Assembly (NCBI RefSeq): GCF_000379805.1
Contig: NZ_KB903557.1
Span: forward strand, 15,360-62,224
From: Lewinella cohaerens DSM 23179
GTDB lineage: Bacteria; Bacteroidota; Bacteroidia; Chitinophagales; Saprospiraceae
Reading direction: 5' to 3'
Length of the DNA: 46,865 nucleotides
The notes under the pieces are model-generated. The model searched no databases. It saw nothing but the letters and a program-made list of their open reading frames with translations, and was not told the DNA's origin. Both the position numbers and the translations under genes were made by a program. Shown piece after piece: positions 1 through 7,019 of this stretch (the first letter of the stretch is position 1; each line of letters opens with the position of its first letter).

Positions 1-206
1 ATTCGCAAAAAGAGTACTTCATGCTCGAAGGCAAAGCCGACTGGACGAAGGCTCCAACTTTTGCCACTTACGAAGATCACCGAATGGCTATGGCTTTTGC
101 TCCATTGGCGCTATATGCTCAGGTAGCGGTTGCTGAACCCGATGTTGTCGTAAAATCATATCCCGACTTTTGGAAAGATTTGGGCAGTTTAGGATTTGAA
201 TTTTAA
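1..206 (+). CDS. aroA: 3-phosphoshikimate 1-carboxyvinyltransferase, 3' end only
   Basis: This is the last 67 codons or so of EPSP synthase, which joins shikimate-3-phosphate and phosphoenolpyruvate in the chorismate (aromatic amino acid) pathway in the cytosol. The frame is open from position 3 and ends at TAA 204-206. The visible residues include TYEDHRMAMAFAPLA, the conserved C-terminal stretch of the AroA fold, followed by VVKSYPDFWKDLGSLGF, the usual ending of the family (KSYP.FW..L..LG). The 5' end lies outside the window. A GC-rich repeat and a hairpin terminator follow before the convergent OmpA-family gene. Confidence 0.93.
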   Translation, partial: SQKEYFMLEGKADWTKAPTFATYEDHRMAMAFAPLALYAQVAVAEPDVVVKSYPDFWKDLGSLGFEF

Positions 207-267
207 TGCTTTGACTGTCATCGTGTTCTGTTAATGTTGATAGCGTAATTGGCCACGGAGGTGGAGA

Positions 268-427
268 GGAACGGAATAGCACCGTTTTGTAGTCAGCGAG
301 AAAGGCGGAGCCTGGAGCCCGGTGCCCGGAGGGCGCAAGGACGAAGATGGGCAGGAGCGACAGCGACCGACAGCCTGGTGCCGTAGTGGCATTTGCGCAG
401 CAACGCCACTACCGGCACGGCCCCAAA
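268..427 (+). repeat. GC-rich structured intergenic repeat, family R1, copy 1
   Basis: This fills most of the aroA to ompA gap (207-520). It shares exact blocks, in the same order and orientation, with 25300-25489: GCCCGGAGGGCGCAAGG at 324-340, GACAGCCTGGTGCCGTAG at 369-386, TTTGCGCAGCAACGC at 392-406 and ACTACCGGCA at 408-417, then GGCCCCAAA. GTGCCGTAGTGGC (378-390) pairs with GCCACTACCGGCAC (405-418) with one bulged base, and the loop has its own TTGC/GCAA pairing. The sequence predicts a stable stem in DNA or RNA. No protein function is implied; it looks like a dispersed REP-like element. Confidence 0.8.
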
Positions 428-432
428 ACAAC

Positions 433-470
433 AAAAGCCCTGTCAAGAATCATTTCCTGAAAGGGCTTTT
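433..470. terminator. Bidirectional terminator hairpin between aroA and the OmpA-family gene
   Basis: AAAAGCCCT (433-441) and AGGGCTTTT (462-470) form a perfect 9-bp stem. The arms end in T runs on both strands, as expected between convergent genes. The 20-nt loop contains further partial pairing. Confidence 0.8.
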
Positions 471-520
471 AAGTAAAATTTCTGATCGTATAAAGAAAGA
501 CGACCTATTCGCATTCCTTC

Positions 521-1690
521 TTATCGTACGTCCAGAATTTTTATTTCTACACGTTGGTTGCGTCTTCGTCCGGCAGCGGTTTCATTGGTGTCGATGGGAA
601 CATCTTTGCCGTAGCCCTTATAGCGAACTCTGCTTCTTGGTATGCCTTTTCTCACCAGGTAATCGGCTACTGATTTAGCACGAGCGGTGGAGAGTGTCTC
701 TGCGTAGCGAGCATCGGCCCAGCCGTTGGTGTGGCCACCTACCTCGATAACGACATCTGTGTTATTAGCCATGAAGTTACGAAGCTCCTCAAGAGCTGGT
801 AGAGACGCCGTAATGATGCGGGAACTATCTGCCTCAAACTGAAGATCGTCGAGGGTGATGGTTTTTCCGGCGGTCATTTCCGAACGTTTAACTCCTGCCA
901 GGGTAGAGGTTGCGGTTTCCTGGTTATTATTAGCAGGTGGTTCCGTGACTGGCTGTACCGGCGTTACTTGTGGATCAGGAGACCTGGGAGTTACGCTGGC
1001 CAAAGGTTGGCCGGTAGGCTCGGGATCCTGAGGCCCCTCGACTACTTCCTCTGCACATGGCATTGGTTCAAGCTGCGAGGCGTCGTCCAATAGAAGGTTG
1101 CCATTATAGGGAAAGAGGGAAGGCGTTTGATAGAAAACCTCCAGCACGATGTGCGAATAATCAGCACCTGGTTCAAATTTGAAATTGAATTCCTTCCAAT
1201 CAGGGTTGCTTATCAAAGGCGACTCATCGAGTAGTTCTCGCTTGTCACAAGAACCGAAACCTCCCCATATTCGCAATTTTACGGGCTTTATGTAGTTGGC
1301 TGGTACGTTCTTTTCCCGGCTTACACTGTAGTAGGATAAAGAACGTGCGAGCTTGATACTAAAGGAGTAGCAAGCACCATTTTGGAGGGGTTGACTAAGG
1401 AGTTGCCCGATGGATTCCCAAGTGTCGTTGTCTCGAACTACCATTCCGAGATAGGTATTCCCAGAATACGCAGGTTTGGTTACCTGGAAGGTAAACTCGG
1501 GCTGTATATCGGGAGGAGACTCGCTGAGTGGGCCACAGTTAGTCCAGTACCGGGGGGTCTGGCTATGGCGAGGCATATCTTCGAAAGAAGGGTTGTCTAG
1601 GGTGATAACTTCTCCTTGCGCCGTCACCATAGTGGGAGCGAAAAAGGAAAGAAGTAGTAGACTCATAGCTAATGGCCAAACAAATTTCAT
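521..1690 (-). CDS. OmpA-family outer membrane / peptidoglycan-associated protein
   Basis: A secreted protein of about 389 residues. It has an N-terminal signal peptide (MKFVWPLAMSLLLLSFFAP...TAQ), a roughly 190-residue domain that reads like a galactose-binding/jelly-roll module, a Pro/Thr-rich linker (PEPTGQPLASVTPRSPDPQ), and a C-terminal OmpA-like domain. That last domain contains EVGGHTNGWADARYAETLSTARAKSV and VRYKGYGKDVP, and ends with GRRRNQRVEIKI, the classic peptidoglycan-binding signature. It probably tethers the outer membrane to the cell wall. The start at 1690 is preferred over an in-frame start at 1726 because a -7 promoter-like box (TAATTTTG, minus strand, 1724-1731) overlaps the upstream one. 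The ligand of the middle domain is not recognisable. Confidence 0.88.
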   Translation of the reverse strand: MKFVWPLAMSLLLLSFFAPTMVTAQGEVITLDNPSFEDMPRHSQTPRYWTNCGPLSESPPDIQPEFTFQVTKPAYSGNTYLGMVVRDNDTWESIGQLLSQPLQNGACYSFSIKLARSLSYYSVSREKNVPANYIKPVKLRIWGGFGSCDKRELLDESPLISNPDWKEFNFKFEPGADYSHIVLEVFYQTPSLFPYNGNLLLDDASQLEPMPCAEEVVEGPQDPEPTGQPLASVTPRSPDPQVTPVQPVTEPPANNNQETATSTLAGVKRSEMTAGKTITLDDLQFEADSSRIITASLPALEELRNFMANNTDVVIEVGGHTNGWADARYAETLSTARAKSVADYLVRKGIPRSRVRYKGYGKDVPIDTNETAAGRRRNQRVEIKILDVR

Positions 1691-1723
1691 TGGCTTCGTG
1701 CTTTTAAAAATCATCAAGGAAGA

Positions 1724-1731
1724 CAAAATTA
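1724..1731 (-). promoter_or_regulatory. Candidate -7 promoter box for the OmpA-family gene
   Basis: The minus strand reads TAATTTTG, which fits the Bacteroidota -7 consensus TAnnTTTG, 33 nt before the ATG at 1690. No clear -33 TTG was seen at the usual spacing, so support is moderate. Confidence 0.45.
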
Positions 1732-1856
1732 ACGCTTATTGTGGACTAATAACGTTCAAGGGGGGCGAAATTGTTATGAATAGGGGCCTAAAATGCTGGC
1801 AATCGTACAGGTTTTGCTATGAAAGTCTTAGGTGGAGGGGGTAAAGTACAATGTTT

Positions 1857-1897
1857 TAGGTGCGAAGCCCAAGACACTTCTTGAAACTTCGCACCTA
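1857..1897. repeat. Perfect 11-bp inverted repeat downstream of the acyl-CoA dehydrogenase
   Basis: TAGGTGCGAAG (1857-1867) and CTTCGCACCTA (1887-1897) are perfect complements around a 19-nt loop. It begins 9 nt past the minus-strand stop at 1906. It may mark the transcript end, but A residues rather than T residues follow it on the minus strand, so it is not a typical intrinsic terminator. Confidence 0.6.
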
Positions 1898-1905
1898 CGG
1901 GATTG

Positions 1906-3132
1906 CTATTTAAAGGCGTTTATTCCCGTGACGGCCATTCCTGTGATCAGGAGGTGGATGTCGTGAGTACCTTCGTAAGTAAGTACTGTTTCGAGGTTCA
2001 TCATGTGGCGCATCACCGGATATTCGTTGGTAATACCCATACCACCATGAATCTGGCGGGCTTCGCGAGCTACATCCAGTGCCATAGCTACGTTATTGCG
2101 CTTGGCCATACTGATCTGTGCCGGGGTTGCTTCGCCTTTATTGGCCAGTGTTCCCAATCGCCAGGCAAGCAGCTGAGCTTTGGTAATTTCGGTAAGCATT
2201 TCAGCCAATTTCTTCTGAGTGAGCTGGAAACCGGCAATAGGCTTGCCAAATTGGACACGCTCCATGCTGTAACGCAGTGCAGAATCATAGCAGTCAAGCG
2301 CTGCACCGATAGCTCCCCAGGCAATACCGTAACGGGCTTTGCTCAGGCAAGAAAGAGGGCCTTTTAACCCTTGCACATGAGGTAGAACGTTAGCTTTGGG
2401 TACACGCACATCTTCAAAGACGAGTTCACCCGTGATACTAGCACGTAATGACCATTTGCCATGAATTTGCGGAGCACTAAAGCCTTCCATACCTTTTTCA
2501 ACGATCAAGCCGCGGATAATGCCTTCTTCGTCCTTGGCCCAAACGACAGCTACGTCGGCCAATGGAGAGTTGGTGATCCACATTTTGGCACCGTTGAGGA
2601 TGTAAGCATCACCATCATCCTTGATATTGGTGACCATCCCGTCGGGGTTGGAGCCGTGATCGGGTTCGGTCAAGCCAAAGCAACCGATAAATTCACCACT
2701 ACCTAATTTGGGGAGGTACTTACGCTTTTGTTCTTCTGAACCGAAACGATAAATCGGATACATCACCAACGACCCTTGCACAGACGCCATAGAGCGGATC
2801 CCGGAATCGCCACGCTCCAGCTCTTGCATGATAACACCGTAGGCGATTTCGTCCATACCGCCACCACCGTATTCTGCGGGGATACTAGGCCCAAAAGCGC
2901 CGATGTCGGCTAAGCCTTTGTAAAGGTGAGTAGGGCATTCGCCACGCTCTGTGTATTCTTCAATAATAGGAGAAACCTCTTGTTTTACCCAATCACGTAC
3001 TGCGGCGCGTGCCATGCGGTGATCTTCATTGAGGAGGTCATCCACCAAATAATGATCATGAAATTGGAAGCGGTCTTCCCGAGCTTTCTTTTCGATGGTC
3101 GGAGAACCAGTACCGTTATTGTTCGTTGCCAT
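1906..3132 (-). CDS. gcdH: Acyl-CoA dehydrogenase, glutaryl-CoA dehydrogenase-like
   Basis: A 408-residue FAD-dependent acyl-CoA dehydrogenase that most resembles glutaryl-CoA dehydrogenase, the enzyme that oxidises and decarboxylates glutaryl-CoA to crotonyl-CoA in lysine/tryptophan breakdown. The FAD/substrate motifs FGLTEPDHGSNPDGM and MWITNSP are present. SLRASITGEL and ARYGIAWGAIGAA are typical of the GCDH branch. The catalytic base is Glu387 in YEGTHDIH, and IRSMASVQGSLVMYPI carries the Arg/Ser residues that GCDH uses for the gamma-carboxylate. The length is normal. The gene stands alone, with a -7-like box (TACCTTTG) at 3200-3207. A short-chain acyl-CoA substrate other than glutaryl-CoA cannot be excluded without modelling. 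Confidence 0.9.
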   Translation of the reverse strand: MATNNNGTGSPTIEKKAREDRFQFHDHYLVDDLLNEDHRMARAAVRDWVKQEVSPIIEEYTERGECPTHLYKGLADIGAFGPSIPAEYGGGGMDEIAYGVIMQELERGDSGIRSMASVQGSLVMYPIYRFGSEEQKRKYLPKLGSGEFIGCFGLTEPDHGSNPDGMVTNIKDDGDAYILNGAKMWITNSPLADVAVVWAKDEEGIIRGLIVEKGMEGFSAPQIHGKWSLRASITGELVFEDVRVPKANVLPHVQGLKGPLSCLSKARYGIAWGAIGAALDCYDSALRYSMERVQFGKPIAGFQLTQKKLAEMLTEITKAQLLAWRLGTLANKGEATPAQISMAKRNNVAMALDVAREARQIHGGMGITNEYPVMRHMMNLETVLTYEGTHDIHLLITGMAVTGINAFK

Positions 3133-3199
3133 ATCGCTTTTTAGCTTTGGTTAGGGGAAGAAAGAAGTAGCTAAAATCTTCTGTCTTCGTAAATTTTGG

Positions 3200-3207
3200 C
3201 AAAGGTA
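3200..3207 (-). promoter_or_regulatory. Candidate -7 promoter box for the acyl-CoA dehydrogenase gene
   Basis: The minus strand reads TACCTTTG, an exact TAnnTTTG match, 67 nt upstream of the start at 3132. No convincing -33 TTG at 19-21 nt was found. Confidence 0.45.
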
Positions 3208-3298
3208 CGTTTTTCGCTTATTTTCTACTCATTTTGTAGCAAGTGTGACCGGTTTTTTACGTAAGAAGAAACAAAAAGGGCGCTTAGGTTATTTTTTA

Positions 3299-3403
3299 GG
3301 GGCCTCCCCCGTAGTAACGGGGGCGCTACGTTGCGCAGTTCGTTCTTCACTCAGCCCTTCGGGCCTACCCGTGCCGGGTAGCTGCTGCACATCGCTAGGC
3401 CGA
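3299..3403. repeat. GC-rich multi-hairpin intergenic element (R5, possibly related to R1)
   Basis: This lies in the 353-nt gap 3133-3485. GGCCT (3301-3305) and AGGCC (3397-3401) close a region holding a series of hairpins: CCCCCGT/ACGGGGG (3306-3312 with 3317-3323), CGC/GCG around 3324-3335, GCCC/GGGC (3354-3357 with 3361-3364) and CTACCCG/CGGGTAG (3365-3371 with 3375-3381). CCGTAG...GGGGCG...TTGCGCAG occurs in the same order in R1 copy 2, so the two may be related. The rest of the gap shows nothing clear apart from the promoter box at 3200-3207. Confidence 0.65.
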
Positions 3404-3485
3404 GCGCATTTATAAAGGTTGAATAATCAATATTTTAGGCAATAAACCTTTTGTCTTCAAAGTGGTCTTAGGAAAAAACACGCCC

Positions 3486-4733
3486 ATGAGATTATTTTGT
3501 ACATCATTTGCACTGCTTTTGTGCTCCTTCTATTTGGATGCTCAAATTATTGAAAAACCGCTTGGTTGTTTTGCAGGCACGAACGGTACCAACCCCAATG
3601 TCGTTTCACATCCTGATGCTCGAGGTATTCTGCTGACCGAAAAATGGTCAAACATAGAATCTACGCCCGGAGTTATTGATTTTATCTTACTAGATAACAA
3701 AATCAATATTGTTAAAACTGCTGGACTGAAATACGCATTAGCTATTTCAGTGGGAGCGTTTGGTAGCCCCGAGTGGCTTACCGGAACGTTAGGAGCGGGG
3801 TATTTTGATTTCGAATACCAAGGCCAAAATTGGAAGTTGCCATTATGGTGGGATGATATCGTAGAAGAAAGACTCGATGCTTTAATTACTGCATTAGGGG
3901 AGCGGTATGCCGCTGATACCTTACTCTCGCATGTTTATGTGTCACAAATGACAGTAAATGGTATTGAAGGCCATTTGAATGGGGTCGATATGGATGCTTT
4001 CACTTCGAGTGGGTTCACCAATGAGCAATGGATCACTTGTGCAAAAGCAACGGTGTTGAAGTTTGGTGAGGCATTTCCTGATAAGCCTATTGTTTTTGAA
4101 ATCCATGAAATAGACAGAGACACGATAGTTCCTGCAACAATCATAAACGACCTAGTTAATGAGGAGGAGCTCTGTGAACGGGTTGGATTAGGAATGTGGT
4201 GGATTTCTGGAAAAACCTCCTATCAGCCTGATTTAATAACATATATTTCAAATTTCCAAGGAGATAAATACGCCCAGGTTATTGGCAGGTCCGATCAAGT
4301 AGAAAGATTCCAGGATAGTTTGTACAGTACCGTTTTTGCGCAAGCCAAAACATTGGGAATTCGTTACATAGAGCCATGGCCTTACGAGTTTCAATATCAT
4401 ACCTATGATAGCTTACTACAAGATTTTAATACTTGGGCGGATAATAATTTTTCTCCTTCCGATACATGTGCTGTGCTTAGTAATGTAGCGTTTCCTTCAG
4501 AAGAGGAGCAAAGTGTAAGGGTTTACCCCAATCCCACTAGAGGGCCATTGTATTTAAAGACAGATATGATGATTGAAACGGAAGTTTCAGTTTATACAAC
4601 AACAGGGCAAATGGTCATTCCTCCTACAAATCAAAAGGAAGTGGACATGAGTCATTTGCCACAAGGCGTATATTTAGCGTTGATAGAAATGGCAGAAAAT
4701 ACAATTGTCAAGAAGATATCGAAAATAGACTAA
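3486..4733 (+). CDS. Secreted TIM-barrel-like protein with T9SS sorting domain
   Basis: A 415-residue secreted protein. The signal peptide is MRLFCTSFALLLCSFYLDAQ; the ATG at 3486 was chosen because the upstream GTG at 3462 would put charged residues before it. Residues from about 20 to 330 read like a (beta/alpha)8 glycoside-hydrolase-type barrel (KWSNIESTPGVIDF, YALAISVGAFGSPEWL, VFEIHEIDRD, YIEPWPYEFQYH), similar in flavour to beta-galactosidase or GH5/GH42-like folds. No family could be assigned and the catalytic acids are not certain. The last 75 residues are a type A T9SS domain (VRVYPNPTRGPLYL ... MSHLPQGVYLALIE ... IVKKISKI), which directs export across the outer membrane. It is unlinked to sugar genes. 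Confidence 0.8.
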   Translation: MRLFCTSFALLLCSFYLDAQIIEKPLGCFAGTNGTNPNVVSHPDARGILLTEKWSNIESTPGVIDFILLDNKINIVKTAGLKYALAISVGAFGSPEWLTGTLGAGYFDFEYQGQNWKLPLWWDDIVEERLDALITALGERYAADTLLSHVYVSQMTVNGIEGHLNGVDMDAFTSSGFTNEQWITCAKATVLKFGEAFPDKPIVFEIHEIDRDTIVPATIINDLVNEEELCERVGLGMWWISGKTSYQPDLITYISNFQGDKYAQVIGRSDQVERFQDSLYSTVFAQAKTLGIRYIEPWPYEFQYHTYDSLLQDFNTWADNNFSPSDTCAVLSNVAFPSEEEQSVRVYPNPTRGPLYLKTDMMIETEVSVYTTTGQMVIPPTNQKEVDMSHLPQGVYLALIEMAENTIVKKISKID

Positions 4734-4756
4734 GCTGGATTTTCTACAGACTTTTA

Positions 4757-4872
4757 CCAGGTTAAACGCATCAAAATAGAATGGTCAGCAATACTGATGA
4801 TTAAAACAGGATGGCCCACCTCTTTTGAATAGACCGTGGAAACCCTGTCAAATCCGTTAAACTCTGAGGAAT
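4757..4872 (+). repeat. Dispersed intergenic repeat, family R2, copy 1
   Basis: Part of the 650-nt gene-free stretch 4734-5383. GGTTAAACGCATCAAAATAGAATGG and about 35 following bases align with 22514-22575 at roughly 79% identity by eye, without gaps after the first bases. Both copies continue into AACAGG.T.GCCCAC and then a degenerate ATCCGT..TAA.CTCTG motif. No coding potential was seen. Confidence 0.6.
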
Positions 4873-5030
4873 GTGAATTTATTATTGAACCATTCCTTAG
4901 ATCATAGCTGCTGAGAAGTTTTGGTGCGGCTAGCCTAGACTTTTGTTTAAAGTCACACTAAGTGAGGGGGCTTCAAGGTCGTACAGTGATTGGGGATGTT
5001 TTTACGCGTTTTTGCTTGTTTAGTGCCGTT

Positions 5031-5130
5031 GCTCCACGACCCGCATGGCGGGACCCACCCTATATCTGGTGAGTTCCAGTCCGAACACCGCACATCTCCT
5101 GCTAACCTAAGCAGAAGACACGCTTTCACA
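5031..5130 (+). repeat. Hairpin-containing intergenic segment sharing GGGACCCACCC with 24904-24914
   Basis: CCCGC (5040-5044) and GCGGG (5048-5052) form a tight hairpin, followed by GGGACCCACCC (5050-5060). CTGCT/AGCAG pairs around 5099-5115. The 11-mer and a similar downstream CTGCT..AGCAG stem recur at 24904-25000, suggesting two decayed copies of one element. The remainder of 4873-5290 shows nothing recognisable. Confidence 0.35.
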
Positions 5131-5290
5131 CCCTCTCCCCGATGATTCGGAAAGAGGCCTACATTGCGTTAAGAAAAACCTTTGAATGCTCCGAGTTGAC
5201 TAAACCAAGAGTTGATTACCGATGATTGTGCGACATTTAGCCGAATGTCGTTGAGCAAAGATATAAAATTCCACTATTAAACAGTAATTG

Positions 5291-5319
5291 TTTTTAGTTT
5301 TTGTTTAAAAAACTAAAAA
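5291..5319. repeat. AT-rich perfect inverted repeat upstream of folB
   Basis: TTTTTAGTTTTT (5291-5302) is the exact complement of AAAAACTAAAAA (5308-5319). It lies 10 nt before the candidate folB promoter. It could be an operator or a weak terminator; nothing distinguishes the two. Confidence 0.5.
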
Positions 5320-5328
5320 TTTATTCTA

Positions 5329-5358
5329 TTGTAGTAATGGTTTTAGGCCTTACCTTAG
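5329..5358 (+). promoter_or_regulatory. Candidate folB promoter
   Basis: TTG at 5329-5331, a 19-nt spacer, then TACCTTAG at 5351-5358. This matches the Bacteroidota -33 TTG / -7 TAnnTTTG pattern with one mismatch, 25 nt before the folB ATG. Confidence 0.55.
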
Positions 5359-5383
5359 CGACAATATCTAAAAACGCAAGTCA

Positions 5384-5788
5384 ATGGCATTAATTGGATT
5401 GGAGGGTATGCGCTTTAATGGCCCACACGGTTTTTATCCAGAGGAAGAAGTGCTGGGTAATGATTTTTTGATTGATATCTACTTGGATGTCAATACCAGA
5501 CGTGCAGCTATGCACGATGATTTGGGGTCTACGGTAAACTATGAGACGGTTTATCTGATGGTCCAATCGGAAATGAAGAAATCTGCACAACTCATTGAGA
5601 CGCTGGCTGATCGTATTGTTAGCCGGATCAGCGAATTTTACGATAACCTTAAAGGTATTCGTCTGGTTGTTCGCAAGCTTAACCCACCCCTTAGTGGGCA
5701 GGTGGCCGCGGCTTATATTGAAGTAAAAACAGGTAGTTTTTCTGGCGGTGGTGGAGGTGGCGGGAAAATGAGCTCCTTATTTGGATAA
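5384..5788 (+). CDS. folB: Dihydroneopterin aldolase with glycine-rich tail
   Basis: A 134-residue FolB, which cleaves 7,8-dihydroneopterin to 6-hydroxymethyl-dihydropterin and glycolaldehyde in folate synthesis, in the cytosol. The family's features are present: the N-terminal IGLEGMRFNGPHGFYPEEEVLGNDF strand with the substrate-binding Glu, VNYETVY, LIETLADRI, and VRKLNPPLSG with the conserved Lys that acts in catalysis. Family members usually end soon after this point. Here a short tail of seven consecutive glycines follows, then KMSSLFG. The tail may be flexible or a simple-repeat expansion. The gene stands alone, with its own promoter. Confidence 0.92.
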   Translation: MALIGLEGMRFNGPHGFYPEEEVLGNDFLIDIYLDVNTRRAAMHDDLGSTVNYETVYLMVQSEMKKSAQLIETLADRIVSRISEFYDNLKGIRLVVRKLNPPLSGQVAAAYIEVKTGSFSGGGGGGGKMSSLFG

Positions 5789-5917
5789 AAGCGTTTGCAA
5801 AAAAGCCACGTCATTGCGCATGGATTATTAATTTTCTCCACCCTTTAACTTTTTACTAACGGTGAATGACGAGCCTTCAGCGTTAAACTTGCGTCTAATC
5901 AACAAAAAACGACCAAT

Positions 5918-6637
5918 ATGTTTAAGCAAATAACCTTTATCCTGGCCTTGTTGTCGCTAACAGCCTGTGATACTACTGACCTTAATAGTGTGCTTGGTGC
6001 TGTTTTGAATAGCGAGAACGGGCTTACTTCTACGGAAATAGGCAGCGGCCTGAAGCAAGCCTTGGAAATTGGAATTAGTAAGGGCTCAGACCGACTTTCC
6101 CGTGAAAACGGTTACTTCGAAAGTCCCTACAAAATTTTACTCCCAGAGGAAGCACGTAAAGTAACGGATCGCCTACAGAACATTCCTGGCTTCTCTAACC
6201 TGGAAGCTAATGTTTTGGAAAAGATCAATAGAGGGGCAGAAGATGCGGCTTCTAAAGCCAAGCCTATTTTTGTAAATGCCATCAAATCCATGACCATCAC
6301 CGATGCGCTTGGAATCCTTAAAGGAGATAAAGATGCTGCCACTGTTTATTTGAAGCGGGTAACTTACCAGCAGCTTTATAATGAGTTTAACCCCGTTATC
6401 GTTGAATCTTTGGATAAATTCAACGCTCGTGATTATTGGAGCAGTGCGGTAAATACCTACAATAGAATTCCATTGATAAACGATGAGGTTGATCCAGATT
6501 TGGATGATTACGTTACCAATAAAGCGCTAGATGGCCTTTTTTCACAAGTAGCAAAAGAGGAGTTGGACATCCGTAATAATATAGGTGCTCGTACGACTGA
6601 TCTCTTGCGCAGAGTATTTGCGGCTCAAGACAATTAA
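5918..6637 (+). CDS. DUF4197 family lipoprotein
   Basis: A 239-residue protein with a lipoprotein signal (MFKQITFILALLSLTAC, lipobox LTAC, lipidated Cys17), so probably anchored to a membrane facing the periplasm. The mature part fits DUF4197: GLKQALEIGISKGSDRLSRENGYF near the start, a conserved ILLPEEARKV, NRGAEDAASKAKPIFVNAIKSMTITDAL, and a helical C-terminus ending in DLLRRVFA. The biochemical role of this family is not known. It lies 129 nt after folB in the same direction with no clear terminator between them, so co-transcription is possible. A strong terminator follows at 6706. Confidence 0.85.
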   Translation: MFKQITFILALLSLTACDTTDLNSVLGAVLNSENGLTSTEIGSGLKQALEIGISKGSDRLSRENGYFESPYKILLPEEARKVTDRLQNIPGFSNLEANVLEKINRGAEDAASKAKPIFVNAIKSMTITDALGILKGDKDAATVYLKRVTYQQLYNEFNPVIVESLDKFNARDYWSSAVNTYNRIPLINDEVDPDLDDYVTNKALDGLFSQVAKEELDIRNNIGARTTDLLRRVFAAQDN

Positions 6638-6705
6638 TTTTAAAGCCATTAACATGAGTCATCCCGAATTTTGATTGTCATCAAAATCTATCATTAAAGA
6701 CGAAG

Positions 6706-6741
6706 CCCCATGATTTCTAATTAGTGAAATCATGGGGTTTT
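6706..6741 (+). terminator. Rho-independent terminator after the DUF4197 gene
   Basis: CCCCATGATTTC (6706-6717) pairs perfectly with GAAATCATGGGG (6726-6737) across an 8-nt loop, followed by TTTTG. Confidence 0.85.
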
Positions 6742-6824
6742 GTACAGATAGTCAGATAAATCACCTTTTCCAGCTATTTAATGACTCTTTCTAAGTTAAA
6801 TTCAGGATGACTCATGCTTATTGT

Positions 6825-6958
6825 GCAGTACCCTGCACTATAAAATCGGAACTCGGAAGTGAGAAATCGGAAATATTTAGCGCAACCCAACCGTAGAGTG
6901 CGATCATACGTTTACGGCAGTACCCCGCACCTGAAGTCGGAGTTCGGAAGTATTTAGC
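6825..6958 (+). repeat. Imperfect direct repeat, two units, in the 6638-7019 gap
   Basis: Two units share the order GCAGTACCCYGCAC, then TCGGARYTCGGAAGT, then TATTTAGC: unit 1 is 6825-6881 and unit 2 is 6917-6958. The start-to-start distance is 92 nt. Further fragments (CCGCACCCCGCAC, CCGCACTCCGCACC) follow up to 7019. A related TCGGAAGTGGGAAGTCGGAAAT string occurs at about 34940-34963. No coding function is apparent. Confidence 0.6.
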
Positions 6959-7019
6959 TCACCAGTAGGTTCTATCATCCCGCACCCCGCACGTAGCACT
7001 GAAGTCCGCACTCCGCACC

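Noticed and set aside
322-678. 118-codon plus-strand frame across R1 copy 1 and the end of the OmpA-family gene
   Set aside because: It covers a structured repeat, a terminator and an antisense region, and the translation is not protein-like.
5040-5130. Possible tRNA or small structured RNA gene
   Set aside because: No cloverleaf, T-loop or anticodon arm could be drawn; only isolated short hairpins.
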